Positions 48,275 through 58,959 of a stretch of 64,000 nucleotides of DNA are shown here, piece after piece. This stretch comes from Patellaria atrata CBS 101060. Lineage: Eukaryota > Ascomycota > Dothideomycetes > Patellariales > Patellariaceae. Where the stretch lies: assembly GCA_010093705.1 (NCBI GenBank), contig MU006089.1, positions 989,479 to 1,053,478 on the forward strand. Reading direction: 5' to 3'. The notes beneath the pieces are model-generated. The model made no database searches. It was given only the letters and a program-made list of their open reading frames with translations, and was not told where the DNA came from. The translations under genes and the position numbers were made by a program. How positions within the stretch are numbered: position 1 is the stretch's first letter; the number at the start of each line of letters is the position of its first letter.

Positions 48275-49624
48275 ATGCCTTCCCGCTCCGAAATTCACTA
48301 CTTCGGCGCTGGACCCGCCCCGCTCCCAACCCCTATCATCGAAGCCGGGGCCGCTGCGTTCCAAAACTACAAGGACAAAGGCATTGGTATTGCGGAGATC
48401 TCGCACCGCTCTGCGGATGCCAATGAGGTCCTTGCTCAGACCAAGGAGGCATTAGCCACATTACTAGATATCCCCACCGGAGATGATGGCTATGAGATCT
48501 TGTTCTTACAAGGGGGTGGGAGCGGCGAGTTCAGCGCTGTGGTGTATAACTTGGTGTCAGTATGGGTGGAGAGGAGGAGACAGAGGATTGCGCAGGAGCT
48601 TGGAGATAACGAGGAGCAAGTGTTGGAGAGGTTGAGGGAGGAGGTGCAAAAGGAGTTGATGCTGGATTATCTCGTTACAGGGTCCTGGTCCCTGAAGGCG
48701 TCGCAGGAGGCTGCGAGACTCGTAGGCTCGGAGTATGTGAACGTGGCACTCGATGCTCGGAAGGTGAATGGCGGGAAATTCGGTGATATTCCCGCCGAGA
48801 GCGAGTGGAACCTCACGTTGTCAAAGGGTAAAGGGCCAGGTGCCGCCTTGACCTACTACTGTGACAATGAGACCGTCGATGGAGTCGAGTTCCCTGGGTT
48901 CCCGGCCGTGTTGGAACCTAAAGGCGATGATAACCCCATTGTCGTGGCAGACATGTCATCGAACTTCATCAGTCGCCGCGTCAACGTGCGGAACTACAGC
49001 GTCATCTTTGGCGGTGCACAGAAGAACGTCGGTGTGACCGGTATCACGATCACGATCGTGAAGAAGAGTCTACTACCGCCACATTCCAAGCATGCAGACC
49101 CGGCGCTGTTGAGAAAGCTGGGTTTGCCTGTTGGGCCAATCGTGCTGGACTGGCCTACTATCGCGAAGAACAACTCGTTGTATAACACGCTACCAATCTT
49201 TGATGTGTGGATTGCGGGCCAGGTCATGAGACGGCTGCTGGATATGTATGGAACGGAGAAGATCCAGGGGCAGGAGAAGGTCTCGGGCACTAAGGCGGAG
49301 ATGATATACAGAGTGTTGGAGAAGTATCCGGATACGTACCATATTGTACCTGTTAAGGCTATTAGAAGTCGGATGAATATCTGCTTTAGGGTGGGAGGAG
49401 GAGATGACGCCAAAGAGAAGGAGTTCCTGGCTGGTGCTGAGAAAAGGGGTTTGCAGGGCCTAAAGGGCCATCGTAGTGTCGGAGGCATCAGAGCTAGTAA
49501 TTGTAAGTTCTCAACTTCCAGGTAATGCCTGGGTATAACTAACAATTGGATAGACAATGCTGTGGAGCTGGAGGGGGCGCAGAAGTTGGTCCAGTATCTG
49601 GAGGACTTTGCGAAAGGGACATGA
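48275..49624 (+). CDS. SER1: Phosphoserine aminotransferase (SerC / Ser1 type)
   Basis: PLP enzyme converting 3-phosphohydroxypyruvate and glutamate to phosphoserine, the second step of the serine pathway. Two exons, 48275-49502 and 49554-49624, flank a 51-base intron with GTAAGT donor and a CTAAC branch site; 432 residues. It opens with IHYFGAGPAPLPTPI, the family N-terminus; the LQGGGSGEFSAV block is the phosphate and cofactor loop, and the PLP lysine lies in FGGAQKNVGVTG. The spliced last exon gives YNAVELEGAQKLVQYLEDF, the expected C-terminal helix. A start at 48,155 would add 40 residues of untypical sequence upstream of the conserved opening and is rejected. With SerB at 4.7 kb, this brackets the NRPS and exporter. 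Confidence 0.95.
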
Positions 49625-50519
49625 GTGCCAACGTCCAGAAAAGTGAAATTCTGCATATTCTTTTCGTGTATATCTTCAACACACAATACCCAGAGCTCAA
49701 CGCTACATATTCCGGCAAGCTTTCTGGGCAATGTGAACCAATTGACAAGTGCTAATCGACCGACTGGACGCCTATCCCCATTTCTGCCTTAACCCCGATC
49801 AAGACAGACCCACAGTAACAAGGCTACTCCCGAGCCCGAAAATTACATAGATCAGAAATCGGTCGATCAGCTGGGAATGTCAGTCAAGCGTTTTCACTTC
49901 TATAAAATCACTTCCTCACTCGCTAGCACACTGACAGTCCGGAATCCTTTCCAGTTGACCGCTTAGTGTCTTACAAGTGATATCCTCTGCCCTCATCCCT
50001 CGCCGAAATGCTGGTGGGTATCCATCTGAGCCAATTCTCATATGCCCTAGGCAGGAGATTACTGTGAATTGAGTCTGCGATGATACCCTCAGTTGTGAAT
50101 GTGAACGAATTGGATTAGTCGCCGAATCTTGCTACGAGAGTGAGCCCAATGCACGTGTTTCAGCCGCCCTTGCGTCGTACCATACTCTCAGCCATGCGAG
50201 ATATGCTAACTGAACCAGAATAGACAGGCCTTGCCGAGGGATAGTGGCGTAGAGAAGTACAATGCCGATCTTCAACTCATACGAACGATCCGAGACCGAG
50301 AGAGAATTTGGCTTGAATGTATAGTATGACGATGTCTGAGACGGCAGTTTATCTCGACGAAGAGATACTTGTTTACGCTGTGGAAGGCGCTGGGTGTTCA
50401 TAAAGGATACTGGGGGTGCTCTGCTGGAGATGCTCGGACGGAAGACAGTTAAAGACTATCTTCCCCGAAGCAAAGAAAAATTTCGTCATTACGAAAGAGC
50501 CCACTAGAGCGAGATTGAA
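49625..50519. other. Intergenic stretch before secreted-protein gene
   Basis: About 900 bases with no supported gene. Minus-strand frames at 50,132-50,401 and 50,449-50,703 lack domains; the latter lies antisense to the small secreted protein exon. Confidence 0.45.
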
Positions 50520-51021
50520 ATGCGCTTTCCCTTCCTCCATGCGGTGTGTCTTCCCCTTGGTATCGGCGCCGTCCCAGCCCTAGAGCCGCGGAAGTGTCCA
50601 GTAATGACTTGTGCGACGTCGACGGATGTGTGCGGAGATGTCTACGGAGGGTAAGTTCTCTGACGTCCCTTCGTAAGTAGATAAGAAACGATAGGACTGA
50701 CACTTAGTAGCTGCTATGATAAGTGTAAAGGCGACATTAAATACTTCTATCTGCCGCCTGCTTGCGCCACACCTCACGGCTTGGAGAACGCTGGCGTCCT
50801 ACATCCGACGTTAACAGCAGTGCCCTTTATAGAGACGCTATGTGAGCTGGGCAAGCAGACCATCTGTGTTGATGTGATCAATTCGTGCGGGATCCGATAT
50901 GGAGGGTAAGAACCTTTAGTCCTTGCGGTCGCTTTTAGAGAGTATCCCAAGGGAGGCGGATGTATTGGTAATTTTGAGCGTATCGACTGACTGAGCATCT
51001 TATAGGTGCCATGATAAATGA
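50520..51021 (+). CDS. Small secreted cysteine-rich protein with duplicated YGG-C motif
   Basis: Three exons, 50520-50650, 50708-50905, 51006-51021, encode about 114 residues. Both introns start GTAAG and both interrupt the codon after YG in a YGG-C(Y/H)DK motif, so the gene looks like two copies of one exon unit. The N-terminus (RFPFLHAVCLPLGIGAVPA) is a plausible signal peptide; the first in-frame stop upstream lies at 50,505. The mature part has paired motifs of the type C-x4-C-x6-C-x-D-x-Y-G-G-x-C. Similar short secreted proteins are widespread in plant-associated ascomycetes, mostly of unknown function, so an effector-like role is only an inference. The first acceptor is a CTTAGTAG double site, allowing one residue more or less. 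The second unit meets a TGA at 51,019, after which the same frame stays open to 51,213. Too short for standard ORF calling. Confidence 0.5.
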
Positions 51022-51213
51022 GAGATAGATTCAATAACGCCACCTCCTTGCCCAACAACGGACCCTGTCGCGAGAGATACGCTGCCCGAGCCGACGGCGA
51101 CGGGAGATACGCAGCTGGAAGTACAGCTGAATAGTATGCTAGTGACGCCCGTTATGCCCGTTGCGACGGTCACTAAGGTCCCGGACGTTATCGTGAGGGT
51201 GATGATTAAATGA

Positions 51214-52138
51214 GTTGATGTGAGCGTTTTGCGGTCCATGCGAGGAGTTGTAGGTTGTGATCCTATGGGTAATATTCTTCATGTGGATATGAAAGCTCAA
51301 GATGAGAAAGAGGGAAAGGGATGGACGTGGTATGTCCAGTTATGATTGACGATAGTATATTCCACGAATAGATATATCCTATAGTTGTTTTCTTAGCGTT
51401 GAATCTCAGAAGTCTAAAGTCACGTCTTACCCTTTGGTCACGTTTCTGACTCCCTTCTCCGTTTTCTGTGACAACTTTCGACGAACTCCCCCTTCCCGTA
51501 AACAAACATCACTCGTGCACCTTATTATTCCTAAGTTCCTGCCCCACCTTCGAATCATGGGGCTTTGGCCCAGCGGTAGTACGCGGTACTTACGCTCAAA
51601 TCAACCTCCTACGTTGCAGATGGTCGTGGGTTCATCCCCCGTAGCAGCCGTCTGTGGCTGCTTAAGGACTCTCATTTGAGATTAAGGAAACGGGAGCTGC
51701 TCGCCCATAATCTCATGTTCGCCGCAGCAAATCAGTTCGCCTGGTTTCTGGGATCTCTCGAGGGATTTTCTTTTGCAATTTTTCCTCTTTGGAAGTTCTT
51801 ATGGATAGAGTTCTCACGAGTCCGTCCTCCTAGGAGCAGAGTTTTTTCTTTTTAAGTTCTTCAGGATAAAGGTCCTAGGAGTCCTCCCAGTATTAAAGGC
51901 TTTTATTTTTGTAATGTTTTTCTTTGATTTCTGACTGTTCTGCTACAATTGAATTTGCCCGGATGTCCATTTCGCAGGTTGAGAGATTCCGTAAGGTCAA
52001 GTTTATGGATACCGCGGAGTCGACATGGATGATGGAGTCTTACTAGAGTGATGACTACTCTATCACACCGATGGTCTTATTTGCAGGTTAACAGGACAAA
52101 CGGACAATAAGGGCATGATATAGGGACGTATCCAACGT
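51214..52138. other. Intergenic stretch with tRNA-like remnant
   Basis: About 900 bases with no supported protein gene. It contains the pol III-like box pair at 51,559-51,650 and, from about 51,770, a T-rich stretch with two related segments (CTTTGGAAGTTCTTATGGAT and CTTTTTAAGTTCTTCAGGAT) that look like a diverged local duplication. Confidence 0.45.
51559..51650 (+). other. tRNA-like remnant or pol III promoter pair
   Basis: An A-box match TGGCCCAGCGG (51,566-51,576) and an imperfect B-box GGTTCATCCCC (51,629-51,639) lie 52 bases apart, and AGGTCGTGGGTTC-like wording recalls the T arm of fungal tRNAs. The D stem has two mismatches, the acceptor stem pairs only partly, and the anticodon arm does not close without an odd intron. 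A tRNA pseudogene or tRNA-derived SINE is more likely than a working tRNA. Confidence 0.3.
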
Positions 52139-52906
52139 TCAACCCAGCTGACCAGCACTCTTAGGCCGCTTAATACTCTCAGACTTTAACAAAAGCTTCA
52201 ACCTCCCTTCCGCCGTTTGGGGCATCTTTCTATTACCCGCAAACAACCCCGTCCACGACCACCACCCAGAACTACTACTACTATGTTCCTCCCCCCTATC
52301 ACGCACCTCCACGCCTCCATCGCACGCCGCGCTCCCAAGACTCACCATAACCTCCGCTCCTCCAAGATCGATACCCGCGGTATCCAGGGACAAATTTCTT
52401 CTCCCAACGCGCCGCGCCAATAGTCTCTGGGAAGCCGGCTCCTCAGTTGCTCCGATAGCTATGTTTGGCACCAGTGATAGCTCTTCCGCGCTCTCTCGAG
52501 CTTCGGGCACACTCGCCAGTCCCAGTCCCACAATCTCCCCCGTCGGCGGTAGGTGCGCCGCATGCTGATTCGCCAGACTCGTCCTGCTCCTCGCGCATAT
52601 ATCTGCGATGGCGTCGATGGCTGGGTCGGCTTCCGCACTCACTGCTTGCAGGATGTTTGCGAAAGAGAAGGCGGAGAGGGGTGGGAGGGAAGAGGGTAGA
52701 GCGCCATGTGAAGATGAGGTGGAACGTTGAGGGCGATGGCGCGGGGACGGAGCTGGAGGGTGGTACGCTCGTACTAAAACGGGGGACGTGATGTTGGACG
52801 CGGTGGATCGCGTGGTGGGTTTGTTCGAGGTGAGAGTGTTGAGGTGGTGGAGTGCGGATGTGATCAGTGAATGCGACGCTTCCGCAAGTTCCTGATTTGG
52901 GGCCAT
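52139..52906 (-). CDS. Hypothetical low-complexity protein
   Basis: One frame of 255 residues on the minus strand, rich in serine, proline and alanine, with no signal peptide or membrane span. Visible features are an N-terminal helix (ELAEASHSLITSALHHL), a proline/serine-rich linker, a possibly structured middle (AEADPAIDAIADICARSR), and a C-terminal SSSSSGWWSWTGLF segment followed by a basic tail. The frame is long for its GC-rich composition and its ATG faces the divergent Yju2 promoter, which supports a real gene. I do not recognise the family and give no function. Confidence 0.55.
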   Translation of the reverse strand: MAPNQELAEASHSLITSALHHLNTLTSNKPTTRSTASNITSPVLVRAYHPPAPSPRHRPQRSTSSSHGALPSSLPPLSAFSFANILQAVSAEADPAIDAIADICARSRTSLANQHAAHLPPTGEIVGLGLASVPEARESAEELSLVPNIAIGATEEPASQRLLARRVGRRNLSLDTAGIDLGGAEVMVSLGSAACDGGVEVRDRGEEHSSSSSGWWSWTGLFAGNRKMPQTAEGRLKLLLKSESIKRPKSAGQLG

Positions 52907-53387
52907 GATGCTACGGGTTCTGTATTCTTATACTTGAGATCAGGGGAAAGTTGTCGACGAGACGTCGATGAGTATGAGAGCGCGTTGCAATCAAGCTTTC
53001 CGCTCCCCGGGTGGAGGTGGGGCCGCCCAACTCCCTGCAGCTGTGGTGGCGGAACCCGATTTGTAAGGTACTTCAACACCAGATCGGATTACAGCTGGTG
53101 GGAGTATTGAACTAAGACGATACTGTATACGCTGAGCATATGCTAACCTACCTTAAGCTGATACTGTATTAATGCGTGGTGATATCCTTAAGCTGGCAGG
53201 GGGTCGACCCCGCCGGAACTTTTTAGCCCCTGCCGAACTGACAGCCGCCACAAGATCACTTTCATCTTCCATAGAGCTACCGTACAGCTTATATTTCACG
53301 CATCCCTCCGCTTTCTACTTCTCTAGGCATTTTCACCTTCAAAAAGTTTAAATCTCATCAAGAAGATCCTCTTCAACACTTGCTGCA
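52907..53387. promoter_or_regulatory. Divergent promoter region with nested inverted repeats
   Basis: About 480 bases between divergent start codons. At 53,195-53,234 an 8-base inverted repeat (GGCAGGGG / CCCCTGCC) encloses the perfect palindrome GGGGTCGACCCC (53,200-53,211). Just upstream, ATACTGTAT and CCTTAAGCTG each occur twice. These may be binding sites or the remains of a miniature element. Confidence 0.4.
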
Positions 53388-54372
53388 ATGTCTGAACGCA
53401 AAGTTTTAAGTGAGAACTCGCCCTAGTCGTCAAATCACCCACCAAATTCTCGTTGTACACGACTAACACAGAATAATAGCAAAGTACTACCCACCAGACT
53501 TTGATCCCTCTAAGATCACTCGCCAGCGTGGCCCCAAACAAGCTGGTCCCAAACAACAAGTCGTCCGCCTGATGGCTCCATTTTCCATGAAGTGCACCAT
53601 GTGTGGCGAATATATCTACAAGGGACGAAAGTTCAATGCTAGGAAGGAGACCACGGAAGAACGGTATTACAGCATCAAAATCTTCCGGTTTTATATAAGG
53701 TGTACGAGATGTTCCGCAGAAATCAGCAAGTACCTTCTATCCCAGATATAATGAGATAGTTGTGTACTGACATCTCCTACAGCATTCAAGACCGATCCGA
53801 AGAATATGGATTACGAGTGCGAACGCGGGGCCCGCCGGAATTTCGAGATGTGGAGGGAGGCCAAGCTAGCAGAAGAAACTGAAGAGGAAAGGCTGGATAG
53901 ACTGGAAAGGGAGGAGGGTGAGCGGGACAGGATGCAGGAACTCGAGGGCAAAACACTCGACGCAAGACAGGAAATGCTGATTGCGGATGCGTTGGACGAG
54001 ATCAGAACACGCAATGCCCGGATTCAGAGAGCGGAGAAAGAGGGCAAAGACGCTGCCGCCGTTGTGGTAGCGGACAAAATAGACGAGGAAAGAGATAGGC
54101 AGGATAAAGAAGATACAGAAGCGGCTAAAAGAGCGTTTGAGAATTTATGGGATGGGGATGAGATCATACTTGACTTAGAAGACGTAAAAGAGGATGATGA
54201 AGAACAACACTCGGATGGGAAACCAGAGGACGCAGCAAAACCCGCTGTTCAGACGGCGCCGGTCCCTACCTTTAAAAGGGCGGTTAAGAAAAAGAAAGAT
54301 CATGCTGCTGCGCTAGGGATCAAGAAGAAGGCGGTAGTCCTAGTACCAGGTTACGGGTCTGATTCAGACTGA
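53388..54372 (+). CDS. YJU2: Yju2/CWC16 splicing factor
   Basis: Homologue of Yju2/Cwc16, a first-step factor associated with the Prp19 complex in the spliceosome; nuclear. Three exons, 53388-53409, 53480-53725, 53783-54372, 285 residues. Exon 1 (MSERKVL) joins to [13 protein letters not shown], the family start. A four-cysteine zinc motif is formed by CTMC and CTRC (with [10 protein letters not shown] between them), and the second intron falls right after it. The only join that restores the conserved [17 protein letters not shown] text uses a GC donor (GCAAGT at 53,726), giving a 57-base GC-AG intron; a GT donor two codons later would break the frame. The C-terminal half is a charged coiled coil ending in a basic [15 protein letters not shown] stretch. 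Confidence 0.93.
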
Positions 54373-54852
54373 ACTTTTCTTTATCTTTTGCATTTATTCA
54401 GCGGCTACAGGAGCATTATACCCGTTCTTAACCAATATTAGAAGACTATGTATTCTTGAGAATTGATGGAAAATCGAACATTTGAATCCCATCCACCCCT
54501 TGAAATGTTTTTGACAACCCATCAAGTAACGAAGATATCCTCAGTTCTTTTAGCACTATGAACGCAGAAGTCAAATTGAACCATCAAATTTGTTATCATG
54601 TTAAATTTAGAACATTTCAGTTAGTTATCCAGTCCATTTTTAGGTATACTCGTAAGGTAGTCTTGAAATATTCGCAGTCAAAAGGTTGAGGTAGCCCACC
54701 ATGCAGTCTACGATAGACTAGTGAAATTTCCCCACCATTCAATGCTAGGTTCCTTGTCTTAATATTTTTTTGCCTCTCTCTTAGAACACTTTGGAACCTC
54801 CAATTGATCTCTCATCTGCAAATGATCTTACATAGAGCTCTCCTCTAATCTG
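54373..54852. other. Intergenic stretch, Yju2 to FGAM synthase
   Basis: AT-rich, 480 bases; 3' flank of Yju2 and promoter of the purine gene. Nothing else seen apart from a pyrimidine-rich leader near 54,765-54,845. Confidence 0.45.
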
Positions 54853-57800
54853 ATGGCAGCAGTACAGGGACCGTACCTTTCTATCCCCGGCTCCTCTGCC
54901 TTCTCCGACTTTCGCCTTGCCCGTCTAGCAGCACAACTCAGTGCAATCGACGTGCGCGCAATATGGATTCACTACGTTAATCCGCTTAGATCGCTCGGGG
55001 AAGAGCAACTGCGGACACTTGGGCTACTACTCGAATATGGCGACGTACCAGATTCACACGATAGACTGAGCCAGACACTACTCGATGCCCTTATCCGCAA
55101 CGACAACCCCAGAGACCCAAATGTAGCGTTATTCTATGTCTCACCGCGCGCAGGTACAATATCACCATGGAGCTCCAAGGCTACCAGTATAGCACATGTG
55201 TGCAATCTCAAGAGCTACGTCAAGCGAATCGAGCGTGGCATGGTTATTGCAGCATCATTTACAGAACCTTTGGAATCGAATCTCATTCCTAACCCAGATA
55301 TCCTGCACGATCGCATGACCCAAACCATCAGTCGAACTTCTCCTGGTCTAGACACCTTGTTTGTAGAACATGATCCAGCTCCCGCAAGAAGTATACCATT
55401 ACGAGCAAACGGGTCTACGCCTGAAGAAGCGCTCCAAAATGCGAACAGGGAATTGGGTTTAGCATTGGATGAGTCAGAAATTGACTATTTAGTCGATGCA
55501 TATACTAAGCAGTTAAAGAGGGACCCTGTTGATGTGGAACTATTTATGTTTGCTCAAGTCAATTCAGAGCATTGTAGACACAAGGTTTTCAATGCTGATT
55601 GGACTGTCGATGGCATGCGCAAAACCAAAACTCTATTTGGAATGATACGCAGCACCCATCAACGTAATTCTAAATTCGTCGTGAGCGCGTATAGCGACAA
55701 TGCTGCCGTTCTTGAAGGGAAAACCGCCAGCTTCTGGGCGCCAAATCATTTCACAGGTGAATGGACACAGTCCAAGGAAACAGTTCATTATTTGGCCAAA
55801 GTGGAAACACATAATCACCCAACCGCAGTCTCCCCTTATCCCGGCGCAGCTACCGGATCTGGTGGAGAAATCAGAGATGAAGGTGCGGTTGGACGAGGGT
55901 CGCGGCCAAAAGCTGGGCTGGTAGGATTCAGCGTCTCCGATCTATTGATACCTGGTTTCGAGCAGCCCTGGGAGTTACAGATTGGTAAACCTGCTCACAT
56001 AGCATCTAGTTTAGATATCATGCTTGAGGCTCCGATCGGAAGCGCAGCCTTCAATAATGAATTCGGCCGTCCCTGTACCACAGGATACTTTAGAACACTT
56101 CTCACGAAAGTTCCAGTGGATAGGGGTGAATCAGAAATCAGGGGTTACCACAAACCAATCATGATTGCAGGAGGAGTAGGTACCGTGAGGCCGCAGCATG
56201 CCGTGAAAAATCAGGATCTGGTCAGACCTGGGGCACACCTGATTGTTCTTGGAGGCCCTGCCATGTTGATTGGTTTAGGAGGCGGTGCCGCCTCAAGCGT
56301 ACAGTCTGGCGATAGTGCAGTTGAACTTCAATTCGCGAGTGTTCAAAGAGGAAACGCTGAAGTCCAGCGGCGAGCCCAAGAGGTCATCAACGCCTGCGTC
56401 GCCATGGGGGATGATAACCCAATCCTATTCATCCATGATGTAGGTGCGGGAGGTTTAAGCAATGCTCTTCCAGAACTTGTCTATGACGCCAGGCTTGGAG
56501 GAAAATTCGAATTACGTGAGATCGACAATGCGGACAAAAGCTTGAGTCCCCTTCAAATCTGGTGCTGTGAAGCTCAGGAAAGATATGTAATGGCTGTGTC
56601 TACTGAAAAGCTAGAAATATTCAAACAACTCGCGAGACGGGAAAGATGTGGTTACTCAATCGTTGGCCAGGCAACCGCAGGCCGCACAGAGCAGGAGAAG
56701 AGACTTGTCGTCATGGACAGGAATTCCAAGGATTTCCCAATTCCCATCGATCTTCCCATGTCTGTTCTCTTCGGTAAACCTCCTAAGATGACAAGGATTG
56801 TCGAATCCCGACATTCCATTCTTCCGGCTTTCGATAGCAGCATCTCGATCTATCTTCCGGACATTCCCAAAAGTGAACTTTTCAATGAAGCGGTCAATAG
56901 GGTGCTTGCTTTGCCTTCAGTCGGCTCCAAATCATTCCTTATCACTATAGGAGATCGTACAGTCGGAGGACTGACCGTTCGAGATCAAATGGTTGGTAGG
57001 TGGCAAACACCGGTGTCAGATGTATCTGTAACTGCTACGTCTCTACTCCAAGGTGTCAGGACTGGAGAGGCAATGGCTATGGGAGAGAAGCCTACACTAG
57101 CCTTGATATCTGCGACGGCCTCTGTTCGTATGGCCGTTGCAGAATCACTAATGAATTTGGCAGCAGCATCTGTACCGGGCCGCCTTGAGAGAATAAGACT
57201 TTCGGCAAACTGGATGTCGGCTACTTCACATTTAGGGGAGGCAGCTGCCCTTTATGAAGGGGTTGAAGCTTGTACAGACATGTGCAAAACTCTTGGAATT
57301 GCCATCCCTGTAGGGAAAGACTCCTTATCAATGAAAATGAAGTGGGAAGACAAAGAAGTTATATCGCCGCTATCGCTTGTTATATCGGCATTCGGATTCG
57401 TTGATCACATTGACCGGACTTGGACGCCTGCTTTGCGGCGATACGAAGAGGCTGGAGAGACGACTTTAATCTTCGTAGACCTAGCCAGTGCACAGCGGTC
57501 ACTTGGGGGCTCTGCACTCGCCCAGGTATTTGGCCAAGTTGGAGATAATGCTCCCGATGTCCGCGACGTAGACATGATAAAGGACTTTTACGACGCGGTT
57601 GATCAACTTCATGAATCTGGGATTGTCCTGGCATACCATGACCGTTCCGACGGAGGTCTATTTACTACTCTCGTAGAAATGATGTTTGCCGGTCGTTGTG
57701 GCGTTGAACTTATGATCGATGGCATTTGCCAAAGTAGCCACCCTCGAGATGTCATGGAATGTCTTTTCAATGAGGAATTAGGTGCAGTCTTCCAAGTCCG

Positions 57801-58959
57801 CAAGCGCGATGAGATTGAGTTCCACAAATGCTTTGCAACTTGTGGTCCACCCCCCGGTCTCATCAAAAAGATAGGACGTATCCCTCCATCTTCAAAACAG
57901 GAACTATCGATTCGGTTTGGTGCTGAAGTCGTCTATAGGGGCCGTAGGACAGAACTTCAGCAACGCTGGTCTGCGACATCTCACCAAATGCAAAGATTAC
58001 GGGACAACCCTGCTTGTGCGGATGCCGAAATGGACAATATCACTGATGATAAAGATCCAGGTCTTGCTTACAACATCAGTTTCAAACCTCAAGAAAATAT
58101 CCTTCCCTTTACCGCAAACATTTCCTCGGTCTTCTCAGCTAAGCCGCGCGTGGCCATCCTCCGGGAGCAAGGCGTGAACGGTCAAGCGGAGATGGCCTTC
58201 GCCTTCAACGTGGCCGGTTTCTCAGCCATCGATGTGCATATGACTGATATTCTTTCCGGGCGCGTATCTCTCGCTTCATTTGTTGGTCTCGCAGCTTGTG
58301 GTGGTTTCTCGTACGGCGACGTTCTCGGAGCGGGTCAGGGCTGGGCCAAGAGCGTCCTGTTGCACGAAGAGACGAGAAATGAGTTCCAGGCATTTTTCGA
58401 ACGGAAAGATACTTTTGCGCTAGGCGTATGCAACGGATGTCAGTTCCTCTCCCGTCTTAAAGAGCTTATCCCAGGCACCGCTTCGTGGCCGACTTTCGAC
58501 CGTAATGTGAGCGAGCAGTACGAAGCCCGCGTCTGCATGGTCGAGGTTATTGATTCACCGCGACCGAGTTCCACGCCCTCTGTCTTTCTACATGGAATGA
58601 ACGGCTCCACCCTCCCCATTGTGACGGCCCACGGTGAGGGCCGCGCCAGCTTCCCAGCGGACCCAGCAGATGCAACACGTACTCCACAAGCTCTCCTCGA
58701 GCAAGGACTAGTTTCTCTGCGTTACGTAGACAACTACCTCCGTCCTACGGAACGATATCCCTACAACCCGAACGGGTCGCCGATGGGTGTGGCGGGTGTA
58801 AGGACGCCGGATGGGCGTGTTCTTGCGCTGATGCCGCATCCGGAGCGGACAATCATTCGGGACGTGGCGAGCTGGTTGCCTGAAGAGAAATCCAAAGACT
58901 GGGGGGATTTCGGGCCGTGGGTTAGGATGTTCAAGAGCGTGAGGAGGTGGGCGGGTTAA
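54853..58959 (+). CDS. ADE6: Phosphoribosylformylglycinamidine synthase (Ade6 / PurL)
   Basis: Fourth step of de novo purine synthesis: FGAR plus glutamine plus ATP to FGAM; cytosolic. Single exon, 1,368 residues, the full eukaryotic/proteobacterial fused form. Order: N-terminal PurS-like domain, FGAR-binding linker ([16 protein letters not shown]), two AIR-synthase-like ATP-grasp-related halves ([20 protein letters not shown] in the first, [11 protein letters not shown] in the second), and a C-terminal class I glutamine amidotransferase with catalytic cysteine in LGVCNGCQ (about residue 1193) and histidine/glutamate in MPHPERT. All key motifs are intact. Housekeeping; a metabolic link to the serine/glycine supply genes in this window is possible but probably incidental. 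Confidence 0.96.
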   Translation: MAAVQGPYLSIPGSSAFSDFRLARLAAQLSAIDVRAIWIHYVNPLRSLGEEQLRTLGLLLEYGDVPDSHDRLSQTLLDALIRNDNPRDPNVALFYVSPRAGTISPWSSKATSIAHVCNLKSYVKRIERGMVIAASFTEPLESNLIPNPDILHDRMTQTISRTSPGLDTLFVEHDPAPARSIPLRANGSTPEEALQNANRELGLALDESEIDYLVDAYTKQLKRDPVDVELFMFAQVNSEHCRHKVFNADWTVDGMRKTKTLFGMIRSTHQRNSKFVVSAYSDNAAVLEGKTASFWAPNHFTGEWTQSKETVHYLAKVETHNHPTAVSPYPGAATGSGGEIRDEGAVGRGSRPKAGLVGFSVSDLLIPGFEQPWELQIGKPAHIASSLDIMLEAPIGSAAFNNEFGRPCTTGYFRTLLTKVPVDRGESEIRGYHKPIMIAGGVGTVRPQHAVKNQDLVRPGAHLIVLGGPAMLIGLGGGAASSVQSGDSAVELQFASVQRGNAEVQRRAQEVINACVAMGDDNPILFIHDVGAGGLSNALPELVYDARLGGKFELREIDNADKSLSPLQIWCCEAQERYVMAVSTEKLEIFKQLARRERCGYSIVGQATAGRTEQEKRLVVMDRNSKDFPIPIDLPMSVLFGKPPKMTRIVESRHSILPAFDSSISIYLPDIPKSELFNEAVNRVLALPSVGSKSFLITIGDRTVGGLTVRDQMVGRWQTPVSDVSVTATSLLQGVRTGEAMAMGEKPTLALISATASVRMAVAESLMNLAAASVPGRLERIRLSANWMSATSHLGEAAALYEGVEACTDMCKTLGIAIPVGKDSLSMKMKWEDKEVISPLSLVISAFGFVDHIDRTWTPALRRYEEAGETTLIFVDLASAQRSLGGSALAQVFGQVGDNAPDVRDVDMIKDFYDAVDQLHESGIVLAYHDRSDGGLFTTLVEMMFAGRCGVELMIDGICQSSHPRDVMECLFNEELGAVFQVRKRDEIEFHKCFATCGPPPGLIKKIGRIPPSSKQELSIRFGAEVVYRGRRTELQQRWSATSHQMQRLRDNPACADAEMDNITDDKDPGLAYNISFKPQENILPFTANISSVFSAKPRVAILREQGVNGQAEMAFAFNVAGFSAIDVHMTDILSGRVSLASFVGLAACGGFSYGDVLGAGQGWAKSVLLHEETRNEFQAFFERKDTFALGVCNGCQFLSRLKELIPGTASWPTFDRNVSEQYEARVCMVEVIDSPRPSSTPSVFLHGMNGSTLPIVTAHGEGRASFPADPADATRTPQALLEQGLVSLRYVDNYLRPTERYPYNPNGSPMGVAGVRTPDGRVLALMPHPERTIIRDVASWLPEEKSKDWGDFGPWVRMFKSVRRWAG

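Noticed and set aside
14493-49624. Pathway-specific transcription factor or tailoring P450/methyltransferase in the cluster
   Set aside because: I looked for Zn2Cys6, P450 haem-loop and SAM-binding motifs between the exporter and SerC and saw none; the NRPS A domains also carry no inserted methyltransferase.
51000-51239. Minus-strand frame of 79 codons
   Set aside because: It is antisense to the continuing frame of the secreted protein gene; threonine/valine-rich text without features.
52465-52791. Plus-strand frame of 108 codons within the hypothetical protein gene
   Set aside because: Shadow of the longer minus-strand frame in GC-rich sequence.
54403-54852. Possible small gene before FGAM synthase
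   Set aside because: Only very short AT-rich frames; nothing conserved.
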